The notes beneath the pieces were generated by a model. The model saw only the letters and a list, made by a program, of their open reading frames with translations. It had not been told where the DNA came from and searched no databases. A stretch of DNA of 64,000 nt from Atkinsonella hypoxylon (taxonomy: Eukaryota; Ascomycota; Sordariomycetes; Hypocreales; Clavicipitaceae), in contig JFHB01000090.1 in the NCBI GenBank assembly GCA_000729835.1, positions 1-64,000 on the forward strand, in the 5' to 3' direction. This document shows positions 33,258 to 43,732 of the stretch, piece by piece. A program made the translations under genes and the position numbers. Each line of letters begins with the position of its first letter. The stretch's first letter is position 1.

Positions 33258-35436
33258 GCTGGCTGTTGAAAATTGTTGACAAATCTCTTGTGACTCTGCT
33301 TGATTTGAGGTTTTAGGCTGCAATGGTTCGGAATAGTACTTTTGGATTTGACATTCTCTAGATCTTAGTTCAAGGGCGTCACATTAAATATGTTTACTTT
33401 CTCGATAAGAGATTGTTAAAGGCACGACAAACCTGTTCACGCTAGGCTAGAATATTCATTGGTTGGTCTTTCTCATAGAAAGCGTGGTGGACCAAGCTCA
33501 TAGTCTGATGTCCCTGCTATCTTTTCGCGAGAATAGCATGCGATTGTTGTGTTGTTCGGGAAGTCTCAGAACCGTAGTGTCACAAACAATGGCCGATGCA
33601 TCTACGGCTAGTTCCAACCCATGACCGCATTATGTTTCTCACCAATGCATGTCTTTGAGATAATCACAGATGCTCTTTTCAACTTCGTGGCAATCTTGGT
33701 CTTATAGGCGTTTGCAACCGTGTCCATAACCAAAGTCAAGCTCGTTATTCAGCATTGTTTCCTTCCTTGCTCTTTAGACAGATTTTGGTACTCTATGCAT
33801 GACATTGCGACCTTCATTGTTGACGAATCATCAATCGGACTCACTGAAATTCAATGTCTACGATGACACTCTTCATCTTAAAGTTCTTGACTGCTGGCAA
33901 GCCTCCTTTGTTACTGCTCATGTCGTTGTTCGCGTCGGGTCGCACACAAAGACAGCTTGGCACCAGTCGGAACTCTGGGGTCTCTATGCAGACTCCCCCT
34001 GCCTTTTTTTTCTTTTCCACCTTTTGCATTTGGCGTGGCGCATTGAAGTCCCGCAAAGAATGCAATGCCACACCATGGTCAGTGCGAGGGACGAGATCAA
34101 CTCTGCTTCGACACGACACGTCATGACGAGAGCCTCATTGTCGGTCCGTTTCGACGTTAACGTTGCATCAGCGGACTAGATGGCAAGTTCAGGCCAGGGA
34201 CAGTTTTTTCTTATACCCTAGTACAGAGCAGACGTATCACTCGGTCGTCTAACCCGCCCCATTGCCATAGGGCTGAAGCGCATACGGGATCTGCAGGGCG
34301 AGGATGTAGCGAAACGGAGTTTACTAGATTAGGATTGGTAAATATGCCACTCATCAAGATAGGGGTATATTGTACACAGTTGTGCTACGAGGCTGTCGAT
34401 ATTCGGCCGAAGTGTGTAGAGCATAAGTATGCAATCGTAGTCGAGAAGCAGACGGCTTAGAGCAGGCAGTGGAGGGAGCTATAAGTCAAACGAGTTGAAT
34501 ATGCATTTTGTACGATAACACTGTCGTCGAAATTAAAAAAAGAGGCTCCGCGATCCAGTACATAATGCGATCGAGGTGCATAAATAAAATCCCCCAGTTT
34601 CAGCCCTGCAGGGTCAGGTCCCGGTAATCTCGGAAGCACCCGGAAATGGCGAATGCCGTTCTCAAGCTTCGTTTCTTTTCTGGCTCACCGAGATGCCTTC
34701 CCAGGTCGTAGAAGGCCATCTAGGTCGGGCGATGGCTATCTGCATCTCCGATAAAAACGGAAAAAACGCCAAGATCTCGCAAGTACCAAAAGGGCTATAG
34801 CTGCATATCTTTCTCGGCAAAATAGTGAATGGTCAATTTTTGGTTTCGTTTAATAAGATCATGTACACGCCCTGAGGACCGCAGATGCGTAAGCATGCTT
34901 GGTCTGCTGCTGCTCCTGGAGCATGTACAGAGGGCATTATTAAGCTGTCTGCAGAGATGAACGAGAGCCGAGCAAAATGGAGGAGATGCCGGCCTCGGGC
35001 GGTTGAGGCAGGGTTGGCGGAACAGTGATGGTTTGCCTTGGTCTGTCTTGTAACTCGGTAGCTTGAGTGGGCCTGTCTGGATCTGCCGGAGCACAACACA
35101 TTTAATCCTGGACAGATGCACCTTAGATTAGCAGACCGGAGTTGAAACCAGATGGAACGTCGAGGAATTCTGAAGTCCGCCACCCCGCTTTCCGCCCACT
35201 CGCGTACCAAGCTCAGACCCACTCCCGGCTGTGCTGCGCCACACGCCACACGCCACACAAATTTGCTCCAGCCTTGCGCTTCTCTGCCTAGCGACCACGT
35301 TTCTTTACTTCCAAAGCTTTGCATTGTCCTCTACCATCGATTGAAAATATCCGTCCCGTTCACCAGCATCATCATCCTTTGTCTCCCACCGCCTTTGGTT
35401 CTTTGTCGTGTGTCAACAAACACACTCAACTTCACA
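33258..35436. other. 2.2 kb intergenic region
   Basis: Separates the accessory left part from the conserved gene block. Minus-strand frames at 34795-35324 lack homology and oppose the pho88 promoter; none is convincing. Tandem CACACGCCA units occur near 35240. Confidence 0.35.
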
Positions 35437-36468
35437 ATGGCCGGTCTAAGCCCCCAAATGTGAGTCGATGCATTCCCGCGCCTCCCATCATGTTCAACTG
35501 TGCCCCGTTCCGAGAGCAACTGGCCGATTGAACTAGACTGCCTGGTTCTTTTGACTCAACATTCGGTGCAGCATCATCAATGTGGTCGCGAGGGCACTAA
35601 CCTGTAGCTTCTGCGGCTGTCTCTAGTCAGCCAAAGCATCATCTCTGCTGTCTACTTGCCCAGGATCCCTTATCGAGCACACCCAAGGGACAAAGTAGGA
35701 CAGATTAAAGCTAACCTCACTTGGTGAAGCACCAACCTCCTCATCATGTTGGGCATGATGCAGGTTTCGAAGCGCATCCCTTTTGACGATCCCAATGTCC
35801 TCATGACTGTTCGCGCTGTCTATCTCGGTAGCAATGTCCTCATTGCCCTGTTGTATTTGTACATCAATTCCCAGATCAACAAGAAGAAAGGTGAGCCATT
35901 TTCCGGCACCTCCTCTCCTTTAGCTCTCAACAGGATCACCTCTACCGCCGCTGCAGCCGCTGCGAGTGCGGCTCAGCTCGACATACATACAGGCGCACGC
36001 AACAAGACACAGATATGCTGTACCAGAGAACAGTCGACTCGACGAAGATAATGCTGACTCGTCGTCTTTGTAGACTTGACCACCCTCAAGTATGTCGAAC
36101 CCCCGCCAATGGGCTCAACCGAGGAAGGCAAGCTCGTCACGACGACCATTCAAGCATATGATAGGGATCAGCTCAAGGCTCTCTTCCGCGGCCAGATGAT
36201 GGGTGTGGCCATCATGGCTTTCATGCATCTCTACATGAAGTACACCAACCCTCTGCTCATCCAGTCCATCCTGCCTGTGAAGTCCGCTCTCGAGAGCAAT
36301 TTGACCAAGATCCACGTCTACGGCCAGCCTGCCACTGGCGATCTCAAGCGCCCTTTCAAGGCTGCTGCTGGGTTCATGAGTGCTATGCAGCAAGGTCAGG
36401 CTCAAAGCGACAAGAAGGCGGTTGAGGCGGCCGAAAAATCGGGCCGTGGTGGTGCCAAGGAGGAGTAA
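35437..36468 (+). CDS. pho88: Pho88/SND3 family ER membrane protein
   Basis: Three exons: 35437-35459, 35730-35890 and 36074-36468, with introns of 270 bases (GTGAGT donor, GAAG acceptor) and 183 bases (GTGAGC donor, GTAG acceptor). They encode 192 residues starting MAGLSPQ-ITNLLIMLGMMQVSK. The family blocks MMQVSKRIPFDDP, YVEPPPMG and QLKALFRGQMMGVAIMAFMHLYMKYTNPLLIQS are all present, and the length matches Pho88. Yeast Pho88 was found by its effect on phosphate transport and is now known as SND3, part of the SRP-independent route that sends proteins to the ER membrane. Two hydrophobic segments are visible (residues about 8-18 with 36-55, and 95-120). The Ala/Lys-rich tail ends in KEE. The tiny first exon and long first intron were placed from phase and from the conserved N-terminus. 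Confidence 0.92.
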
Positions 36469-37441
36469 GGCGATTGGTTACACATATGTAAATGAAATAG
36501 ACTAAGGCTGCGGAGAACACTCGAATTTTCATATTACGGTACGCCGGTATGCTGCGACGGAATACGAAAACTAAAAGGTGTTGGATGTCATTGCTGGGAT
36601 TAACACTTCTTCAGCAGTGTGTCGGAAAGTTTTGTCGACAATTTCATGGGCTTACTGCCGTCTGCATGTCCTTACTATGGCGTCAGTGACTTGTCGTAGG
36701 TCTGCTCTTGTATTGTGATTCATTCTGGATATTGTCTCTGTTCGGCAGAAAGTCGATGGTTGACTATAATTTCACATTCTCTTGCCCTGCCACGGGCAGG
36801 CGAACGGGAGGATCGATCCGACAAACAAGACTGAATTGGCAGCACAGTCAATTTTTGCCAGGTTGACAATCACGCTGCCAACTTGATGCTGCTACAAGGC
36901 TGCGTTGCTGTGTGTGATAGAGGTAGAGACAGTAATGCGATAAACTCAATGGCTGCGGTCCCATTCGCCACCGCGCAACGTGATTCGCTGTGCTTTTACT
37001 GACAGCTGCAGTCATTTGTCGATACGAGGAATTGTCATTTTGTATGATTATGGAGCCAACGGCCTGAAAGTGAGGCCGCTTTTTAGAACGAATTTGATGC
37101 TAAAAACCCTGCGATGCTCTAGGGTTGGTGGTGGCTTGAGAAGGAAAATGGCCGCACTAGATGGCCAGGCGCTTGTTGGTCTTGTTCTGCGGCGCTAATA
37201 AGGCGCTACAACAAGTACTCCGTGCCAGACGGATTACGTAGTACAGAGTACCAAACCAGACACATCACTCGCTCACTATTTACCCCATTTACCCTGAATA
37301 TCTGGTTTATCAACAGTGATTTGTGCCTCAACCTCGGGAGCGTTGAGCCCCAACACGGAAAACGGTTGCACTTTCAATTGTACAACTGCATCACCGTCGC
37401 TTGCGCCTACTTTTCAGCTGCTGCGGTCTTGGCTGATTTCC
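36469..37441. other. Intergenic region, no gene seen
   Basis: 3' side of pho88 and promoter side of rad14. No further feature seen. Confidence 0.4.
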
Positions 37442-38744
37442 ATGGAGCGGCCCAGGACACCTCCGTCGAATTCCACGATTGCGACAGTGGCGTCACCACC
37501 GACGCCGGAGGTGACAAGAATAATTGTGAGGCAAACAACATCTCAATATACATATCAAACACCAGAACACGGGGGCACTAATTAATTCGTAGGAGGAGAA
37601 CAGACTTCGGGCTAAAGCCATCCGTGATCAACGTGAAGCTGAACAGCGAGCCTCTGGGTCCGAATCAATCTTACCCAAGTCTGCCGCTGGCTTTGTCGCC
37701 ACTGACAATGTACACATTACTAAACCGATAAACGGCAAACGCTCCTACTCCTCAGCCATCTCAAATGAATCCTCGTCGCTCCAGTCCGGTACTAACCGCG
37801 ATGGCCGCATTAAAGGCGACGACGAAGTTTTGCGCCCTGCGCGCAAGTTCACCAAATTCGTCGATTACAACATGAGCTCCATGACAGACACTAAAGGCGG
37901 TTTCTTGTCAACAGAAGATGATCCTCATAACTACGCCCTGGGAGCCAAGAAACCGGGCCAGCCTGAAGACGAACAACGACCCAAAGACATGACGGTGCAA
38001 GAGTGGGAGAGGATGCAACTGATTCGTAAACTGCAACGGCAAAAGGCGGGCCCGTTCGAACCTGGATTGAGTGTTCTAGAGGATAAGAGTAAAAGGAAGA
38101 AGTGTAGAGACTGCGGTAGCTTGGAGATTGACTTTGTCTGGCATGAGGTCTTTCACATCTGCGTTTGCAATAAGTGCAAAGAGACATATCCTGAGAAATA
38201 TTCACTCTTGACAAAGACAGAATGCAAAGAGGATTATCTCCTTACAGATCGTAAGCTTCTGCATTCCCTGCAATCACTGTCATAGCCTGATCTTGCAACT
38301 ATGTTTGATTTGCTAATTCCATGCGCAGCGGAGCTTCGAGATCCAGACCTACTGCCCCATCTATCTCGTCCAAACCCCCACAAGTCACACTGGCATGACA
38401 TGATGCTGTTCCTCCGTTTTCAAGTCGAAGAATATGCCCTCAAGACGAAATGGGGCTCGGCAGAAGCCCTTGACGTCGAGTATGAAAGAAGAGAGGCGCA
38501 GAAAAAGGCTCGCAAAGAGTCCAGGTTCAAAGAGAAGCTCAAGGACTTGAAGCGCAAGACGAGAACGGATGCTTTCCGTCGGCAGGCTGGCACGCTCAGC
38601 AAATCTGGCGCTAGCAGGTTTGGAGATTCAATACGAGAAACCAAGCATGTTCATCAGTGGGGGCGGGCTGTTGAAAATGAAGAGGGTATGACGATAAAGA
38701 CTTGTGTTGAATGTGGCATGGAGGTGGAAGAGTTGGAATTGTAG
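37442..38744 (+). CDS. rad14: DNA repair protein Rad14 (XPA homologue)
   Basis: Three exons: 37442-37525, 37593-38250 and 38329-38744, with introns of 67 and 78 bases, giving 385 residues. The zinc finger is CRDC (residues 199-202), 17 residues, then CNKC (220-223), the exact XPA spacing. After it comes TKTECKEDYLLTD joined over the intron to PELRDPDLLPHLSRPNPHKS, the conserved DNA-binding region of XPA, then a basic helix (RREAQKKARKESRFKEKLKD) and a short C-terminal block HVHQWGR. Rad14/XPA binds kinked damaged DNA and verifies lesions in nucleotide excision repair, together with TFIIH and RPA. The N-terminal start MERPRTPPSNST was chosen because its exon ends in phase at GTGAGG and continues to the conserved ENRLRAKAIRDQREAEQ. 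Nothing is broken. Confidence 0.93.
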
Positions 38745-39106
38745 GCTAGTCGACAAGTTTAAGTATTAGCTTATGATGCAGATACCCGAGGCGTTCTGGT
38801 GGGTTTTTGTGTATCATATGTATATTGAAAGGGGAACTACGCACTCACTCATCTGATCGGCTGTGTGAAACAATATGTCATGATCAGGTAGAAATCACGG
38901 ATGATGATTCAACGCAGAAATGATTTATCAATCCTTTTTCTTTTTTCTTTTTCTCTCTCTCTCTCTCTTTTTCCTTTTTTTTTTTTTTTTTTTTGAAAGA
39001 GGATAAATGCCGTTTGCACAAAATCTATATATACTACTCCGTCTGGCCTCGGAGCAATATATCAAGGTATATATTTGTATGAATTAGAGGCTTCCAAGAG
39101 CAAGTC
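38745..39106. other. Intergenic region with a CT/T microsatellite
   Basis: 3' side of rad14. Bases 38933-38994 are almost purely pyrimidine: T runs, about nine CT steps and a final run of about 22 T. No gene. Confidence 0.6.
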
Positions 39107-39191
39107 GCCCTTATAGCTCAGTGGTAGAGCGCATCACTCGTAAAGTACTTAAGTAATGATGAGGTCCGCTGTTCGAACCAGCGTGGGGGCA
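39107..39191 (+). tRNA. tRNA-Thr (anticodon CGT) with intron
   Basis: The acceptor strand GCCCTTA pairs with TGGGGGC at the 3' end (G-U pairs allowed). The D arm reads TAGCTCAGTGGTAGAGC. The anticodon stem CATCA pairs with TGATG, and the loop CTCGTA-A gives anticodon CGT, which reads ACG. A short intron of about 13 bases (AAGTACTTAAGTA) sits after position 37, the usual place for nuclear tRNA introns. The T arm is CGCTG-TTCGAAC-CAGCG. The discriminator base is A39191. Confidence 0.9.
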
Positions 39192-40047
39192 AGAATATTT
39201 TTTTGCGCTCTTCTCTTTTATCCACTGAGATATTTTGTCCATTAATTGGGTAGAAATATTTCTCTTGGGAGACTAAATCGAACAAGGAACGACCACGTGC
39301 TTCTTGTTCAAGAAAGGCTCATCGCCGTCTAGTATACGGAGTACGCGATAGGGTGAGGCTGCAGGGTCATGTATGTATGTGGTTACATTAAATGGTATAA
39401 TCATGTCGTATAGATCGAACAGGCTGTGTTGCCATCATCCAATTTTTTTATCGGACACGTTTGTTACATATTAGTATACTCCCAGTCTAGCTAGCACAAG
39501 CCGAGCATGTCCGGAGTACGTTCACTCAGCTTTGTTAACTTGTCGAAATCACAATAGTTCAGCTCACGTAGCCATGTACGCTGCCGCTCGCTAGTGGCAC
39601 CTGCAGGAGTGAAGTTGTGCAATGCTTTCTTGGGAAAGGGAGCAAGGGGGTACGTCGGCAGCAGAGATGCCATGTCTTGGAAACAACAAAAATCAGTTTC
39701 ATTTTTTTTTTTTCGTCAGGGGCATAAACTCTGGGTGCCTTGCGGCCTCACCCACAGCGGTACGCCAGACTCTGATTGGCTCACTACTCCACAAGAGTAA
39801 AGGACAAGCATAATACCTGGAGCTTGGCCTGGGTCTGCCACTTTCGTCTCAGTCCGACCCCAGCTTAACATACAGCATCACCCTGCCGCACAACCCGCAA
39901 GCCGCCCCGACGCTATCCCGCTCCCACTCGACACGCACAGCGACAGCTGCGAATCTGTCTGCCATCTAGGGCTCGGCTTGGCATTTCTTGGATTTCCCCA
40001 GCCCGGCGTAGACTCTCGATGAGCCCGCCCATTCAACGAGGCGCGCC
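39192..40047. other. Intergenic region, no gene seen
   Basis: Promoter and leader of the striatin gene. TACGGAGTA occurs at 39335-39343. A short upstream ATG at 40019 opens a 10-codon frame that overlaps the striatin start; it may act as an upstream ORF. Confidence 0.45.
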
Positions 40048-42684
40048 ATGATGGGCCCCAACGTTGGCAATGGCGTGGGCGGCATGGAGATGAGTATGGG
40101 CATGCATCCCAATGGGCCAAATCAACCTCAGGCGACTGAGTACACTCTTCAGGGTGTGATGCGGTTCTTACAAACGGAATGGCACCGGCACGAGCGAGAA
40201 AGAAATTCTTGGGAAATCGAGAAGCAGGAAATGCGAGGAAGAATAGCCCACCTGGAGGGTCAAGCACGAAGGGCCGATGCTACGCAAAAGGCGCTCAAGA
40301 AATATGTCACCATTCTAGAGCGTAAGGTCAGAGATCAATCAGCACAGATCAAGGGCACAGGTGCGAAAGAAGAGAACGCGGCTGCTAAGAAGGACCGTTC
40401 GGCTAAGATTCAGGAAAAAATGCGCTGTGAGTTTGATCGTACCGTCCGCCGGCAATGTCAATCATGATTCTAATTTCTCCATGCTGCTACAGCCTCATCA
40501 GACAAATACACAGTCCCTGGTGTGGAAGGCATCGCAGTTGAGAAGCCAGACGATGACACGCATAGGAACGAGCTCAAGACATTCCTCGACCAATGCCAAT
40601 CCGAGTTCATGTATTTGATGATTACGCCGGCTAATCCGCAGCCACCTCGCGACTCTCCTCCATTGCCAATTATTGAGGACTTGCGCGAAGTGGAAGCATA
40701 TGGTATGCCTCCGCAGCACTTGGAACGACAATATCCAATGCAACAACGCCTGGCGACGAACCATGTTCAAGACTTTAATGCCTTGAATGCAAGACAGCAG
40801 TGTCAGCAAAATGCATCGCAGATACCACAGGCAGGCCAGTCCAATTTTGCCATTAGACAAGCCGACCTCCAACCTCAGCCAATGCTTCGTTTGACAGGTG
40901 ATAATCAGCAGGATATCTACGGAGCCACCAACGACTGGTCGGCACCGTCTGTAACAACACAGTCTGTCGATGAGCATATGTCAGGTCCAGATCATGCTGT
41001 GGAAGCGCTAGGCGATATACAAGAGGCTCCAGATTCAAGAGAGAAACCTGCCGCTAACTCCAACACGGATGGCTGGGACTTCCCTGAAGGCGCATTCACT
41101 GAGCCAGGTGCTGCTCAACAAGCCTCGCGGTCCACTACCACTCGACCTGACATTGATGTATTTCCAAACGCCGATTATGTACCCAAGTCGCCGAATCGAG
41201 TCCCCAGCAGTGGTCATCGAAGGAAGAGTTCCATGTCAGGAAGACGCAGCGGTGAGCATCAGCTCGCGCTCAATGCACAGAAGTCGGACAACGGCAGCTT
41301 CAAGTTGAGATTTGGATTGCGCGGTCATTTGGATACCGTGCGGACGGTCATATTTTCTGGTGGTGGTAGTCCTGGAGAGCCTGAGATTTGCACAGCGGGC
41401 GATGACGGTATGATTAAGCGATTTCATATTCCTAGACTTGATGGGCACTCCGGTTCTCTCAGCGGCGCTGCTTCTGACCTCGATGTAATCGCAAACTTTA
41501 CCCACCGAGGTCACTCTGGATCAGTGCTTTGCTTGGCTGCATGGTCACCAGCGCCAAATTTCTCTACTGGCGGACGCGCCCAAGGCGATGGCTGGATCTT
41601 TTCAGGCGGACAGGACGCGACGATCCGCGTGTGGGAACGAGGCCGAGTCGATCCCAAAGCAACTTTGGAGGGCCATACAGATGCCATCTGGGCGCTCTGC
41701 GTGTTACCAACGACGTTGGGTGCAGTGTTTGGGACGTCGAGTCCCTACGGCAGCTCTGATCGTATACTAGTTGTATCCGGTGCTGCAGATGGATCAGTCC
41801 GCGTGTGGTCGATCAGCGCCCCGCCTCAGCTGAGCTCACCACAACCGGGATCGAATCGCGGCATGACTGGCCGTGGTGGTGGCCGTGTGCGTGGTAACTC
41901 GATGAGTTCAGGCAGTGGCTTCTCTAATTCTCCTCAGGCCAGTATTGCGTCGAACTCCCCTTTCCATCACACGCTTGTGCACGTCATTTCCCGCGCAGAT
42001 GGCTCCAAGGCTAGTCCCACCAGCATTGCATCGTTGGGCACGTCTGGCGAAACGTTTCTCGTTTCATACTCGGATGCTTTCATTATTGTCTACGACACAA
42101 AGACTGGCGAGCAGGTGGGATCTATGGATAGCATGGAGACGTATGACGGCTCGACCAGGACAGGCGTCAATGCCGTAGTTGCAACGACATTAGGACTTGA
42201 TCAAGGTAGCCAGCACCATAGCAATAGTCTATGTGGCGACGATGAGAACTCGGGCGGTCCAACGGGTGGACGCTCCGTGGCCAGCTCTGGTGTTGAAGGA
42301 ACCATTATTTCAGGGCACGAGGATCGCTACGTGAGATTCTTCGATGCCAATAGTGGTAAGTTGGCAGCAGTACACACTCTCCCTTTTCATTATCTCCAAT
42401 CGTAATCACTAATTCCTTGCGCAGGCCAATGTACATATAATATGCTCGCCCATCCTGACGCCATTTCCAGCTTATCGCTGAGTCCAGACGGCCGCGAGCT
42501 CGTCAGCGCAGGTCACGACGCCTCATTGCGCTTCTGGAGTCTAGAAAAGAGGTCATGTACACAGGAAATTACGAGTCACCGGGTAATGCGAGGCGAGGGC
42601 ATCTGCTCATGTGTCTGGAGTCAAGATGGCAGGTGGGTTGTAAGCGGCGGTGGTGACGGAGTAGTCAAGGTATTTGCACGATAG
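40048..42684 (+). CDS. pro11: Striatin homologue (Pro11/Ham-3), STRIPAK scaffold
   Basis: Three exons: 40048-40426, 40493-42355 and 42425-42684, with introns of 66 and 69 bases, giving 833 residues. Near the N-terminus YTLQGVMRFLQTEWHRHERE is the striatin caveolin-binding/coiled-coil start, followed by a long coiled coil to about residue 125 that in striatins binds PP2A-A and dimerises. The middle is Gln/Pro-rich. From about residue 420 there are WD40 repeats (for example FSGGQDATIRVWERG, VSGAADGSVRVWSI, LVSAGHDASLRFWSL, VVSGGGDGVVKVFAR at the end). The sequence NELKTFLDQCQSEFMYLM before the WD part is also typical. In filamentous ascomycetes this protein scaffolds the STRIPAK complex, needed for fruiting-body formation, hyphal fusion and virulence. 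The last exon supplies the final WD blade, so the second intron splits the propeller. Confidence 0.93.
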
Positions 42685-43147
42685 TAGCATCGGAGCGTGA
42701 TGACAGAGTTCTTCGTTTTCTTCTTCCCGATTTTTTTCACCGTTATTATTCATCTGCTTCGGGCTGATTTGTACGAATTCCGCATGCTATCGGTGCTGCG
42801 TGGGCACGGCTGTGTTTATTGCATGTTGGCGGAGCACTCCGTATATTAGTAGTCGATACCCGGCATGTTTGTTTCTGCCTGCAGTTCTTATTGTGATTTG
42901 AACGTCGGTACGTTGGTAAGTAGATTTTTTTTGATAGCCACACTGTCTTGCCGGACGAGTGTATGACTACGTACGTTGTGATAAGGTGTGATCGTGATGC
43001 ATCTGAGTGGTTCGAGTGCAGGCTGCTGTGATTTAGCGCTTCACGAAATGAAGTGTAGACGAAACAGGATAGACACTACAAGAAGTAATATAATTTGAAA
43101 TACGATCTCTAATTTTATACACTACGATGGTTGCATACAACCATTTG
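42685..43147. other. Intergenic region, no gene seen
   Basis: Between striatin and tRNA-Asp. Only short frames. Confidence 0.4.
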
Positions 43148-43219
43148 TCTTCCGTAGTATAGTGGTCAGTATGCGAGCTTGTCACGCTTGAGACCCGGGT
43201 TCAATTCCCGGCGGGAGAG
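43148..43219 (+). tRNA. tRNA-Asp (anticodon GTC)
   Basis: The 7-base acceptor stem TCTTCCG pairs with CGGGAGA (one G-U). The D arm contains AGTGGTCAGTAT. The anticodon stem CGAGC pairs with GCTTG and the loop TTGTCAC gives GTC. The T arm is CCGGG-TTCAATT-CCCGG. The discriminator is G43219. There is no intron. A T-rich run follows, as expected for pol III termination. Confidence 0.93.
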
Positions 43220-43732
43220 ACCTTTTTTTCCCTTTCTTTATGCCACGACCATCAGCTTCCTTTTTTTTTGTTTTTTTTTTTTGTTCCATCCGAGCTGAGC
43301 AGTGAAATCTAAACCTAAGGTGATGAGCATATATATATGTCTTCAAATATAGTGCAATGCATTTGTGGAGTTTCACAAGTTGCCGCTTCTCCAGTACTTA
43401 ATTATTAAACGTCGTTGCTGATGGTTCACATATCGTACCATCTGCACCTTCACCTGCTTCTACTCTGCTCCCTCCCTCAGCTCTAAAATCGAATGTTAAG
43501 TGTTTAATTGCGGGAGTTTGTTGGAACTGCCCGCATGTGCGTAAAGATACCATCAGCAACATAAGTATACAGTTTGCATCATTGTGCTTCGTACTGACTG
43601 GCAAGCCTCTTTACCTTGCCTCTCAACTGGGGCCAGACAAGCTGTATTACCATGGCGACAATCATTACTCTATATAAATTATTCCCGGGTATTGCAACGC
43701 CGATGAGGATATATTCGTACAAAATGTCTTGT
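43220..43732. other. Intergenic region, T-rich tracts
   Basis: Starts with T runs that would end tRNA transcription. The rest is the 3' side of mlh3; no gene seen. Confidence 0.4.

Noticed and set aside
34795..35324. Minus-strand frames of 108 and 163 codons
   Set aside because: They oppose the pho88 promoter, overlap each other in different frames and have no domain.
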